Below are positions 7,346-14,987 of a stretch of 32,531 nucleotides of DNA, in pieces. The DNA comes from an uncultured Bacteroidales bacterium (GTDB lineage Bacteria > Bacteroidota > Bacteroidia > Bacteroidales > UBA932). The stretch is from assembly GCA_945827785.1 (NCBI GenBank), contig CALZOR010000019.1:1-32531 (forward strand), read 5' to 3'. The position numbers and the translations under genes are program-made. How positions within the stretch are numbered: the first letter of the stretch is position 1; each line of letters opens with the position of its first letter. A model generated the notes under the pieces. The model ran no database searches. It saw only the letters and a program-made list of their open reading frames with translations, and was not told where the DNA came from.

Positions 7346-8098
7346 ATGATCAAAGTTGAACATCTCAACAAAAGCTTTGACGGGATTCAGATTCTCAACG
7401 ATATATGTGTGGAATATGAACCGGGCCAATGCAATATGATTATCGGAGCAAGCGGTTCCGGCAAAACTGTGCTGCTGAAGAATCTCATAGGCCTTTTCGA
7501 GCCTGACAGCGGCGACATCAGTTATGGCTCCACGAAGCTCTCCCAGATGAATTATTACCAGAAGAAGGCTCTGAGGCAGAAAATCGGTGTCCTTTTTCAG
7601 GGTAGTGCCTTGTTTGATTTTGCCACCGTGCTGGAAAACGTGATGTTCCCGATGGATTTCTTCACCGATATGTCGCAGGCGCAGAAAAAGGAGAGGGCGC
7701 AGTATCTGCTGGAAAAAGTAAATGTCGTCGATTCTGATGACAAATATCCGAATGAGCTCAGCGGAGGCATGCAGAAAAGGGTAGGAATCGCAAGAGCCAT
7801 TGCCCTCAATCCGGAATATCTGTTCTGTGATGAGCCTAATTCAGGTCTTGACCCCTATACCTCGATTCTGATTGACCAGCTCATAGGCGATCTTACGAAG
7901 GAATTCAACATGACCACGGTTATAAATACCCACGATATGAACTCAATATTTGAGATGGGGGATAAAATCGGATTCATTTACAAAGGAACAATGCTTTGGC
8001 AGGGGAGCAAGGATTCCATTATGCATACAGATTGCCAGGAACTCAGAGACTTCATCTGCTCCAATGCCCTGGCAAGAAATATTCTGGAGAGGGAATAA
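7346..8098 (+). CDS. mlaF: MlaF-family phospholipid ABC transporter ATPase
   Basis: This is the cytosolic ATP-binding subunit pairing with MlaE. The 250-residue protein has Walker A GASGSGKT at residues 34-41, a Q-loop in VLFQGSALFDFATVLENV (the ALFDFATV segment is typical of MlaF), ABC signature LSGGMQKR, Walker B YLFCDEPNSGLDP and a switch histidine in NTHDM. The Walker B is preceded by cysteine rather than the more usual leucine, a conservative difference. The gene ends 2 bases before the convergent barrel gene's stop at 8101, so there is no space for a terminator outside the coding regions and none is evident. Confidence 0.95.
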   Translation: MIKVEHLNKSFDGIQILNDICVEYEPGQCNMIIGASGSGKTVLLKNLIGLFEPDSGDISYGSTKLSQMNYYQKKALRQKIGVLFQGSALFDFATVLENVMFPMDFFTDMSQAQKKERAQYLLEKVNVVDSDDKYPNELSGGMQKRVGIARAIALNPEYLFCDEPNSGLDPYTSILIDQLIGDLTKEFNMTTVINTHDMNSIFEMGDKIGFIYKGTMLWQGSKDSIMHTDCQELRDFICSNALARNILERE

Positions 8099-8100
8099 TA

Positions 8101-9354
8101 CTAGATATGTATCCTGAGCCCGGCCTCGACTCCGAACATCAGAGGCTGGTAGGTGCGCAGGCTCTTCGGTTGTGAGTTGTTGAAATAGTACCTTACGCTC
8201 GGATCGAGGTAGATTCCTATGTATTTCCCGACCAGGAATTCGAGACCGAGGCCGGCATCAACGGAAAACTGAATCCCTTTGGCCGGTTCGCGATGGACGG
8301 TGCTGCTCCTGAGCATCAGGTAATTGTTGTCCACACATTTCTCGGCGGCACCTCCGGCATAGACATAGAAATTCAGCAGATTCGAGGTTATGATATTGAA
8401 AGAGGCCTGAAGCGGAATACCTATATAGTGCTGGGTGTTCCTGATATCACATGACTCAGACCAGTCGGAAAGACCGTCTTCACTGACATAATTGTACGTT
8501 CCGTAGAATTTCCTGGTAAGGAGGGTATATCTCAAACCTGCTGAAAGTGACCATCTTGGAGTGAAATCTATCTTTACGCCGGCTCCGATGGAAACCGGGA
8601 AGCCGAAGACTCCGTTCCCTGTTCCCTCAGACACTCCTGTCTCCTTCTGTACTTTTGCGATGGATGGGCGTTTCATCACGCCCGGAGTTTGCCGTGGCCT
8701 GTTGTCGGCCATTGCCGTAAGACCGGAGATGGAAAGCGAAGTCCTGATTTTTTGCTTCCTTGCAGGTGTCTCTTCCCAGATGACCGGTGTCCATGACCCT
8801 GTTTCCTGCTTCGCTGATTCAGATACCTGTTCTTCAATGCCCTCCCGGGATGGATCAGCACTGGCAATGTCTTCCTGGGATGGGATAGTCCCGTCAATGT
8901 TATCCTTAAATGAATCTGAATTGTCCTCCTGCAATGCGATTGTCATGTCCTCTGTGGAAGATTTCGTCTCATACTCCATAAAAGAGGTTGTGTCGTCCGC
9001 CTGGGAAGAGGTTGCTCCGTAAACCTGTGCATCCGCTGTGCAATCCTCCTGAGCCAGAGCTGTGCAATCCTCCTGAACAGGGGTCTCCACAAGAGAAATC
9101 AATTCTGGACTGGAACTTTCATTAATGATGTCCTGCTGCTCTCCGGCTCTGAAGCCAAGCACAGCTCCGGCAACAAGTCCGGCGGCCACCGCAGTCCCTG
9201 CACAGATTCGACGGAATATGATGACGGTATGCTTTCTGCGCGCAATCCGGTCGAGAGAGGAACTTATTCCCTCCCATACCTGCTCCGGAACTTCCTCCTG
9301 AGCATTTTCCAAGGTGGAACGGAACAGATTGTCTATGTTGTTGTTTTCAATCAT
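8101..9354 (-). CDS. Anti-sigma-like protein fused to an outer-membrane beta-barrel-like domain
   Basis: The 417-residue protein has four parts. Residues 1-42 are polar and acidic, with VPEQVWEGISSSLDRI resembling the cytoplasmic part of Bacteroidota anti-sigma proteins. Residues 43-67 are one hydrophobic membrane segment preceded by RRK. Residues about 70-245 form an acidic, S/T/Q/E/D-rich low-complexity linker with repeated QED units, including a perfect-register tandem octapeptide (VQEDCTAL, AQEDCTAD). Residues 249-417 alternate polar and hydrophobic residues with glycine- and aromatic-rich strands (GFPVSIGAGVKIDF, WSLSAGLRYTLL, FNFYVYAGG-like), as in small outer-membrane beta-barrels. It overlaps the sigma factor gene by four bases (ATGA), so the two are translationally coupled and presumably regulate one another. 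The family type is common in Bacteroidota, but I know of no experimental role. Confidence 0.78.
   Translation of the reverse strand: MIENNNIDNLFRSTLENAQEEVPEQVWEGISSSLDRIARRKHTVIIFRRICAGTAVAAGLVAGAVLGFRAGEQQDIINESSSPELISLVETPVQEDCTALAQEDCTADAQVYGATSSQADDTTSFMEYETKSSTEDMTIALQEDNSDSFKDNIDGTIPSQEDIASADPSREGIEEQVSESAKQETGSWTPVIWEETPARKQKIRTSLSISGLTAMADNRPRQTPGVMKRPSIAKVQKETGVSEGTGNGVFGFPVSIGAGVKIDFTPRWSLSAGLRYTLLTRKFYGTYNYVSEDGLSDWSESCDIRNTQHYIGIPLQASFNIITSNLLNFYVYAGGAAEKCVDNNYLMLRSSTVHREPAKGIQFSVDAGLGLEFLVGKYIGIYLDPSVRYYFNNSQPKSLRTYQPLMFGVEAGLRIHI
9035..9076 (-). repeat. 24-base in-frame tandem duplication in the barrel-protein linker
   Basis: GCTGTGCAATCCTCCTGA occurs at 9035-9052 and again at 9059-9076, giving a 24-base period that encodes the tandem peptides VQEDCTAL and AQEDCTAD. 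The high nucleotide identity suggests a recent slippage or duplication event in the low-complexity linker, a place where copy number might vary between strains. Confidence 0.8.
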
Positions 9355-9890
9355 TTTTCAAGCTTTTTGATTTTCTCCTGCAGAAGTGCCCGGGCTCTGC
9401 TGTACTGGGTTCTTGATGTCGTTTCAGAAATACCCAGAATCTGTGCAACCTCCTTGTGTACATATCCCTCGATTGCAACCATGTTGAAAACGGTCCTGAA
9501 TCCCGGCGGCAACTCCATCACGAGTTTCATCAATTCTTTATAGCCAATGTTCTGGGTCTGTGAAACAGTCTCTGCCTTCATTCCCCTGGCAAGTTCAAGG
9601 TTGTCGCTCATTTTCAATGCGTCTTTTTTTCTCAGACTCATCAGTGACGTCGTTACGAATATCCTTCTTGCCCATCCCTCGAACGAACCCTCGCCTTTGT
9701 AGTCGTCAATCTTGGAAAACAGCGTGACGAAACCGTCCTGCAGAATATCTTGGGCGGAATCCCGCTCGCCGATGTACCTCATACATAACGGAAACATCCG
9801 GGGTGCCAGCCGGTCATAAAGGACCTTCTGGGCTGCCCGGTCTCCATTCTTGCATAAGTTAATCAGTTGCTGGTCAAATAGTTCCGCCAC
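9351..9890 (-). CDS. ECF-type RNA polymerase sigma factor
   Basis: This 179-residue protein is an extracytoplasmic-function sigma-70 factor. Region 2 covers about residues 22-90 (LYDRLAPRMFPLCMRYIGERDSAQDILQDGFVTLF, then a -10 recognition stretch FEGWARRIFVTTSLMSLRKK), and region 4 covers about 115-170 (ELPPGFRTVFNMVAIEGYVHKEVAQILGISETTSRTQYSRARALL), with a recognisable helix-turn-helix. The stop overlaps the start of the barrel/anti-sigma gene by four bases, the usual arrangement for a sigma factor and its regulator. No TonB-dependent receptor/SusC-type transporter is adjacent, so it is not a standard nutrient-uptake ECF system. The target promoters are unknown. Confidence 0.93.
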   Translation of the reverse strand: MAELFDQQLINLCKNGDRAAQKVLYDRLAPRMFPLCMRYIGERDSAQDILQDGFVTLFSKIDDYKGEGSFEGWARRIFVTTSLMSLRKKDALKMSDNLELARGMKAETVSQTQNIGYKELMKLVMELPPGFRTVFNMVAIEGYVHKEVAQILGISETTSRTQYSRARALLQEKIKKLEK

Positions 9891-9986
9891 GTATTATTCG
9901 TCGGGCCCAGTTTATCCGTGCCAAACTGACAACGGGGAAAAGATGCAAATTCGGCCCTTTTTGTTGCATCATTCATACATTTTTCC

Positions 9987-9994
9987 CAAATTTA
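9987..9994 (-). promoter_or_regulatory. Candidate -7 promoter element for the sigma factor operon
   Basis: CAAATTTA on the plus strand is TAAATTTG on the minus strand and matches TAnnTTTG. It would give a leader of roughly 90 bases before the sigma factor ATG at 9890. No clear -33 box is seen. Confidence 0.4.
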
Positions 9995-10019
9995 TGCAAA
10001 TGTTCCGAATTTTGCGTAT

Positions 10020-10027
10020 TATTTTTG
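10020..10027 (+). promoter_or_regulatory. Candidate -7 promoter element for the TPR-envC operon
   Basis: TATTTTTG matches TAnnTTTG and lies about 50 bases before the ATG at 10077. It diverges from the candidate sigma factor promoter 30 bases away, so the two operons share a 186-base control region. A short perfect inverted repeat TGACA-CTT-TGTCA at 10052-10064 lies between this element and the start codon. Confidence 0.45.
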
Positions 10028-10076
10028 CACGATTGTTCGGGTTTTTAAAAATGACACTTTGTCAAAAGGCAATTAT

Positions 10077-11780
10077 ATGAACAGATTCCTATATTATATA
10101 ATAGTTGTTCTCATTCTTCTGGTTCTCTTCCCAATGGGAACCCATGCTCAGGATATTGACAAATTATCCGAGAATAAGGTTGTGACGGCCGTAACTGCTT
10201 TCAATTCAGGAGATATTGATTCTGCAATCAGGCTTTTGGAAGCCTCGATTGAAATGAGTCCTGAAAATGATGCGGCGTACTACTATTTGTCGCTTTGCCA
10301 TGCATCAAAGAAAGACATGGCTAAGGCGGAAACCTTTATGAAGAAGGCATGTGAACTTGATCCGGGAAATTTCTGGTACCGTTACCGTTTGGCTTCCATC
10401 TACGGTGTGACTTCCCGTGAAGAACTTACGACAGAAATTTATGAGAAACTTGTAGAGGATTTCCCCCGCAGGAGCGACCTGTATTTTGACATGGTCGAGC
10501 TGTATTCCTCTCAGGGAGAATATGATAAGGCTCTGAAAACCCTTGATGAGGTGGAAACGGTATTTGGCAAGACGGAATCCACGGCAGTCTTCCGTTTCAA
10601 CCTGCTCAGACAGATGGACAAGAACGAGGAAGCATTTGCTTCCCTGGAGGAATACAACAGGGAATATTCGTCTCCTTATGTGCTTTCCACCCTTGCCGAC
10701 TGGCAGATGTCAATGTATAATGACTCCACTGCGCTGGCATATTACAATGAGGCCCTTGACCTTGCTCCGGATTATGCTCCAGCCCTTCTCGGCAAGGCGG
10801 AAACCCTCAGGATGACAAGACATTATGACCAGTATTTCTCAACTCTTGACCGCTTCATGCAGGTTGAGGACTATGCTCCACAGGGCAAGGCGGAATATAT
10901 GATGGCAGTAGTACAGAGAACGGACCCGAAATTCGTCAAATCATTTACCCCTCAGATTGATTCCGTGTTTGCAACAATGAGGCGTGTTCATCCTCAGGAC
11001 AGTACAATCATCCGCACATCTGCGGTCTATTTTTATACCACAGGACGTAATGCTCAGGCTGACAGTTACTTCCGTATGAATGCCGAATTGTACAAGGACA
11101 GTTTCACAGCCAATGCGGACTATGTGGAATTCCTGATGTATGCACAGGACTGGGAGAGTCTTGCGTCAGAGGGCAGGAAGGCATTTGCCAAATTCCCTGA
11201 TACAGCCTTCCTTGAAATGGCAAGTGTCGGTGACTTCAATCTCGGAAGATATGACAAGGTCCTTGAAATCTGTGACAAGGTTCTGGAAGTCGCCCCGAAG
11301 GACAGTTCTGCAACTCTGAGGGCGTGGTCGACGGCCGGAGACATATACCACAAGCTCGGTGAACCGAAAAAGGCATACAAGGCATACGAGAAGGCCTTGA
11401 AAATCAATCCGGACTATGTCTATGTGCTGAACAATTATGCTTACTATCTCAGCATGGAAGGCAAGAAACTCAAGAAAGCCTATGCCATGAGCAAAAAAAC
11501 GATTGAGGCAGAGCCGGATAATGCAACATATCTCGATACCTTCGGCTGGATTCTGTATCTTCAGGGCAAGGCCCTGGAGGCAAAACCGTTCTTCAAGCAT
11601 GCAATGTTGTATGGCGGCAAGGAAAGCGTCGTGGTGATGGACCATTATGCCGAGGTTCTCTATGCTCTCAAGGAATATGACCTTGCATTTGTCTATTGGA
11701 ATCTCGCATTGAAGAAAAATGACGGGGATATTCCTGACCTTGAACGGAAAGTGGAAGAAAGAAAACAGGCCGCCAAATAA
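10077..11780 (+). CDS. Exported tetratricopeptide-repeat protein
   Basis: This 567-residue protein has a signal peptide (MNRFLYYIIVVLILLVLFPMGTHAQ) and is otherwise helical TPR repeats from about residue 30 to the end. Clear units include AAYYYLSLCHASKKDMAKAETFMKKACELDP near the N-terminus and, near the C-terminus, KAYKAYEKALKINPDYVYVLNNYAYYLS and LDTFGWILYLQGKALEAKPFFKHA. I chose the ATG at 10077 over the TTG at 10059 in the track because it begins the signal peptide. Its stop overlaps the ATG of the EnvC-like gene (TAATG), so the two are translationally coupled. A TPR gene next to an EnvC-like gene is, from memory, conserved in Bacteroidales, usually with dut and a DUF4292 lipoprotein nearby, which are missing here. 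The likely role is as a periplasmic adaptor. Confidence 0.85.
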   Translation: MNRFLYYIIVVLILLVLFPMGTHAQDIDKLSENKVVTAVTAFNSGDIDSAIRLLEASIEMSPENDAAYYYLSLCHASKKDMAKAETFMKKACELDPGNFWYRYRLASIYGVTSREELTTEIYEKLVEDFPRRSDLYFDMVELYSSQGEYDKALKTLDEVETVFGKTESTAVFRFNLLRQMDKNEEAFASLEEYNREYSSPYVLSTLADWQMSMYNDSTALAYYNEALDLAPDYAPALLGKAETLRMTRHYDQYFSTLDRFMQVEDYAPQGKAEYMMAVVQRTDPKFVKSFTPQIDSVFATMRRVHPQDSTIIRTSAVYFYTTGRNAQADSYFRMNAELYKDSFTANADYVEFLMYAQDWESLASEGRKAFAKFPDTAFLEMASVGDFNLGRYDKVLEICDKVLEVAPKDSSATLRAWSTAGDIYHKLGEPKKAYKAYEKALKINPDYVYVLNNYAYYLSMEGKKLKKAYAMSKKTIEAEPDNATYLDTFGWILYLQGKALEAKPFFKHAMLYGGKESVVVMDHYAEVLYALKEYDLAFVYWNLALKKNDGDIPDLERKVEERKQAAK

Positions 11781-12970
11781 TGTTTACGATGAAAAAGCTA
11801 TTTTCAGTAATAATTTGTGTAATTGCTTGTCTGACAGTCTCAAGGCCTGCTTTGTCGCAGAGTGTCAATGCCCAGAAGGACAAGAAGGCGAGGCTTGAAA
11901 GGGAGATTGCCATCATTGACAAGCAGCTGGCCGAGGCTTCTTCCCAGAGCCTGTCCAAACTTACCGAGCTTGAACTTATACGCAAGAAGATAGATAACCG
12001 CAAGGAACTTCTTGGCGAGGCGGATGCGCTCGTCCGTCATTATGACGACCGTATATATCGGGCCCAGCGTCAGATCAACAGGCTTCAGGCTCGGGTAGAC
12101 ACCTTGTCGAATCATTATACAAGACTTGTCAGAAGTGCTTACAAGAATCGGGATACCCGTCTTTGGTATATGTACATTCTCTCGAGCGAAAATCTTTCTC
12201 AGGCATTCCGGCGTTTCGGCTATTTCCGCAATCTCTCTTCTCAGATGAATGAAGATGCAAGGAAAATCAAGCAGGCTCAGGAGGAACTCCAGAAAGAGAA
12301 ATCGGCAATGAGGGAGTTGAAGGCAGAGGCGGAGAGCGTCCGTCAGGAGCGTGCAGCGGAACTTCAGAAACTTAAGGATGAAGAAAAAAGTGTGGATGCA
12401 GTCGTCCGCCAGCTGAACAAGGACAAAAAGAAATACCAGGCCCAGCTCGCTTCAAAGAAGAAGCAGGTCGAGGCCTTGAACAAGGAACTTGCCAGGGCTG
12501 TTGCTTCTGCCATGAAGGGCTCGTCCGGAAAGACATCGAAAACAGATCCGGAAGCAGTCAGGCTCTCCTCAGAGTTTGCAAAGAACAAGGGTAAGCTTCC
12601 ATGGCCGGCAGCAGGCCCTGTCGTTGACCATTTCGGGGAACGTTATCATCCTGTATATAAGAATCTTAAGCTCCCGCCGAAGAACGGAATCGAAATTGCC
12701 CTTGACCCAGATACGGAAGTCAGGGCCGTGTTCGAAGGTGTGGTGAAACAGATAATGGTCCAGCCTGGCTACAATATGTGCGTCATTGTCCAGCATGGTA
12801 ATTATTTCTCATTCTATTGCCGCCTGAAGAGCACCTCGGTCAAAGCTGGCGACAAAGTCAGCACCGGTCAGAGAATCGGCATAGTAGATACTATGAATTC
12901 CCAGACCAGACTCCACCTTGAAATATGGCAGGGTAGCAAGCCGCAGAATCCGATGCAGTGGCTCAGATAA
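11780..12970 (+). CDS. EnvC-like murein hydrolase activator with degenerate M23 domain
   Basis: This 396-residue exported protein has a signal peptide (MKKLFSVIICVIACLTVSRPALSQ; start at 11780 or the second ATG at 11789), a long coiled coil over about residues 30-255, and a C-terminal LytM/M23 domain from about residue 270 (LPWPAAGPVVDHFGERYHPVYKN). The zinc ligands of active M23 peptidases are replaced. The H-x3-D site reads KNGIEIA, the His of the YGHL segment is Arg (YCRLKS), and the HLH motif reads RLHLEIW. It therefore resembles EnvC/NlpD, which activate amidases allosterically rather than cut peptidoglycan themselves. An outer or inner membrane periplasmic location and a role in daughter-cell separation are inferred from the family. 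Confidence 0.88.
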   Translation: MFTMKKLFSVIICVIACLTVSRPALSQSVNAQKDKKARLEREIAIIDKQLAEASSQSLSKLTELELIRKKIDNRKELLGEADALVRHYDDRIYRAQRQINRLQARVDTLSNHYTRLVRSAYKNRDTRLWYMYILSSENLSQAFRRFGYFRNLSSQMNEDARKIKQAQEELQKEKSAMRELKAEAESVRQERAAELQKLKDEEKSVDAVVRQLNKDKKKYQAQLASKKKQVEALNKELARAVASAMKGSSGKTSKTDPEAVRLSSEFAKNKGKLPWPAAGPVVDHFGERYHPVYKNLKLPPKNGIEIALDPDTEVRAVFEGVVKQIMVQPGYNMCVIVQHGNYFSFYCRLKSTSVKAGDKVSTGQRIGIVDTMNSQTRLHLEIWQGSKPQNPMQWLR

Positions 12971-12983
12971 ACTATTCACATTT

Positions 12984-14405
12984 ATGATAAAGACAGTATT
13001 CCTTACCGGTGCAACCGGAAATATGGGATGGGCGGGCTTCAAGGAACTTTATGCCCGCCGGGATGAATTCAATATCCGCATCCTCGCAAGAAAATCAAAA
13101 AAGAACATAAAGAAACTCTCTCCATATATGGATGACCCTTCGGTCACCATAATCTGGGGAGACCTTACCGTGTATGAAGATGTCTTTAAGGGAGTTGAGG
13201 GTTCTGACTATGTCCTGCATGTCGGAGGTATGGTTTCTCCAGCTGCGGACTATTATCCGCAAAAGACTCTGAAAGTCAATGTGCTTTCTGCAGAGAATGT
13301 CGCAAAGGCCGTTTTGGCCCAGCCAAATGCCGATGAAATCAAGGTTGTATATATCGGATCCGTTGCCCAATATGGGGACAGACGGCTTCCCTTCCATTGG
13401 GGACGTACCGGAGACCCTGTCCTTGCCAGCCGCTATGACATGTATTCGGTGTCGAAGTGCAAGGCGGAAAAGGCCATTGTGGATTCCGGAATCCGTCATT
13501 GGGTGTCGATTCGCCAGACCGGTATCCTCTATCCGGGAATATTGCGTGTGGTAAATCCGACAGCCTTCCATGTTCCGGTGAGCGGAGTGCTCGAGTGGGC
13601 AACGATTGAAGATTCCGGCCGTTTGCTTGCGAATATCTGCGGGGACGATGTTCCTGATGAATTCTGGAACAGGTTCTACAACCTCAGCAGCGGCGAACAG
13701 TACAGGATGACCAATTATGAGTTTGAGAAGCGCATGCTCTCGGCCCTCGGCCTGCCAGGTCCTGAGAAAATCTTTGAGCCTCAATGGTTTGCAACCAGAA
13801 ACTTCCATGGAATGTGGTACACCGATGCAGACTTGCTCGAGTCATATCTTCATTTTAGAGCCAATATTCCTGTGGACGAATATTTCAGGAACATGAAGAA
13901 GTCCCTGCCATGGTTCTACTCCCTGGCTTTTCTGGCCCCGGCATTTGCCGTCAAGATGTTCATGAAGCCTTATGCCTTTGAAAAAGGCCTCGGAACCCAG
14001 ACCTGGCTCAGGGATGATCCCGACAAACTTGAGGCTTATTACGGTTCCAAGCAGGAATATGAAAGCATACGCAGCTGGGATGATGTCCGTCCGCCATATC
14101 TTGAGAAAAATCTTCAGAAGGCAGGCGAACAGGTCAGACTGCTTGAGCATGGATGGGATGAAAGCAAGTCACTGGATTCGCTTTCAGATGAAGAACTTGA
14201 GGCAGCGGCGGCTTTTCGCGGAGGGCATTTCATCCGCCGCATCGAAGGAAGTATGTGTGAGTGGGAGTGCGAGAAAGGACACCTTTTCATGGCTTCGCTG
14301 GAATATGTCCTTCTTGGCGGAGGATGGTGCCTTGACTGCAATATCGACAAATGGGTTGTCGAGACGGGACCTTCCAACAGGTTTGTCAGCCAGCTCAAGC
14401 ACTAA
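12984..14405 (+). CDS. Extended SDR (NAD-dependent epimerase/dehydratase) with C-terminal zinc-ribbon-like tail
   Basis: The 473-residue protein begins MIKTVFLTGATGNMGWAG, a Rossmann glycine-rich motif, and carries the SDR catalytic YxxxK as YSVSK after an upstream serine in YIGSVAQYG, so it is an extended short-chain dehydrogenase/reductase. The substrate is unknown. The SDR part is about 330 residues. The rest has a hydrophobic stretch (PWFYSLAFLAPAFAVKMFM) and ends with Cys425-x3-Cys429-x3-His433 ... Cys449-x2-Cys452 (CEWECEKGH ... GGWCLDC), which looks like a W-x-C-x2-GH-x-F ... WCxxC zinc ribbon. The ATG at 12984 is preferred over the track's 12918 because the earlier start overlaps envC. 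The gene begins 13 bases after the envC-like stop and may be cotranscribed. Confidence 0.82.
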   Translation: MIKTVFLTGATGNMGWAGFKELYARRDEFNIRILARKSKKNIKKLSPYMDDPSVTIIWGDLTVYEDVFKGVEGSDYVLHVGGMVSPAADYYPQKTLKVNVLSAENVAKAVLAQPNADEIKVVYIGSVAQYGDRRLPFHWGRTGDPVLASRYDMYSVSKCKAEKAIVDSGIRHWVSIRQTGILYPGILRVVNPTAFHVPVSGVLEWATIEDSGRLLANICGDDVPDEFWNRFYNLSSGEQYRMTNYEFEKRMLSALGLPGPEKIFEPQWFATRNFHGMWYTDADLLESYLHFRANIPVDEYFRNMKKSLPWFYSLAFLAPAFAVKMFMKPYAFEKGLGTQTWLRDDPDKLEAYYGSKQEYESIRSWDDVRPPYLEKNLQKAGEQVRLLEHGWDESKSLDSLSDEELEAAAAFRGGHFIRRIEGSMCEWECEKGHLFMASLEYVLLGGGWCLDCNIDKWVVETGPSNRFVSQLKH

Positions 14406-14449
14406 TCTTTTTGTCTGCGGGCTTCAATTTTGACTGACAGCGGCCAGAG

Positions 14450-14980
14450 CTATTTGGGCTGTATCAGTGTCACGGTCCCGGGAATATAGTCATCAGGCTT
14501 TCCCTTCAGGTAGATGATTCTCTGATTGGAACTGCCTCTGAAAAGCAGCTCGGGATCCCTCAGAGCCTGAATGAAAGGCCCGTCAACAATCACGTCCAGA
14601 TATGGAAGAATCATGGACATTCTCTTGTCCGCAAGAATCTCTTCATAAGTGAAACCGGTATAGCACCAGATGGTCTTGCCGGTTTCTTCCTTTATTCTGC
14701 GGGCAAGTTCGGTGAAACCCTCGACCTGGTACATCGGATCCCCTCCCGAGAAGGTCACATTGCTGAACTCGTCGTCCTTGATGACTCCGAGAATCTCCTC
14801 GACCGTCATTTCCCGACCCCCGGCAAAGTCCCAGGACTGGGGATTGTGACAACCGGGACAATGGTGTGCACATCCCGCACAATAGACAGATGTGCGAAGC
14901 CCCGGCCCGTCGGCCATTGTTTCTTCAAGAATGTCCAGGATCCTGAGGGTCCCGGACATTCCAAAATCATTGTTCTGCAT
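14450..14980 (-). CDS. nrdG: Anaerobic ribonucleoside-triphosphate reductase activating protein NrdG
   Basis: NrdG is the radical SAM enzyme that installs the glycyl radical on NrdD. The 176-residue protein has the cluster-binding motif CAHHCPGC (Cys37, Cys41, Cys44), with an extra Cys34 before it, the TMADGPGLRT segment and SAM-binding GGDPM. The ORF track begins at 15154 inside nrdD. The ATG at 14980 follows the nrdD stop by 7 bases and gives the family's normal N-terminus, so I use that. It is the second gene of the nrdDG operon. It converges on the SDR gene, with 44 bases between the stops and no obvious hairpin. Confidence 0.94.
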   Translation of the reverse strand: MQNNDFGMSGTLRILDILEETMADGPGLRTSVYCAGCAHHCPGCHNPQSWDFAGGREMTVEEILGVIKDDEFSNVTFSGGDPMYQVEGFTELARRIKEETGKTIWCYTGFTYEEILADKRMSMILPYLDVIVDGPFIQALRDPELLFRGSSNQRIIYLKGKPDDYIPGTVTLIQPK

Positions 14981-14987
14981 TTCCTGA

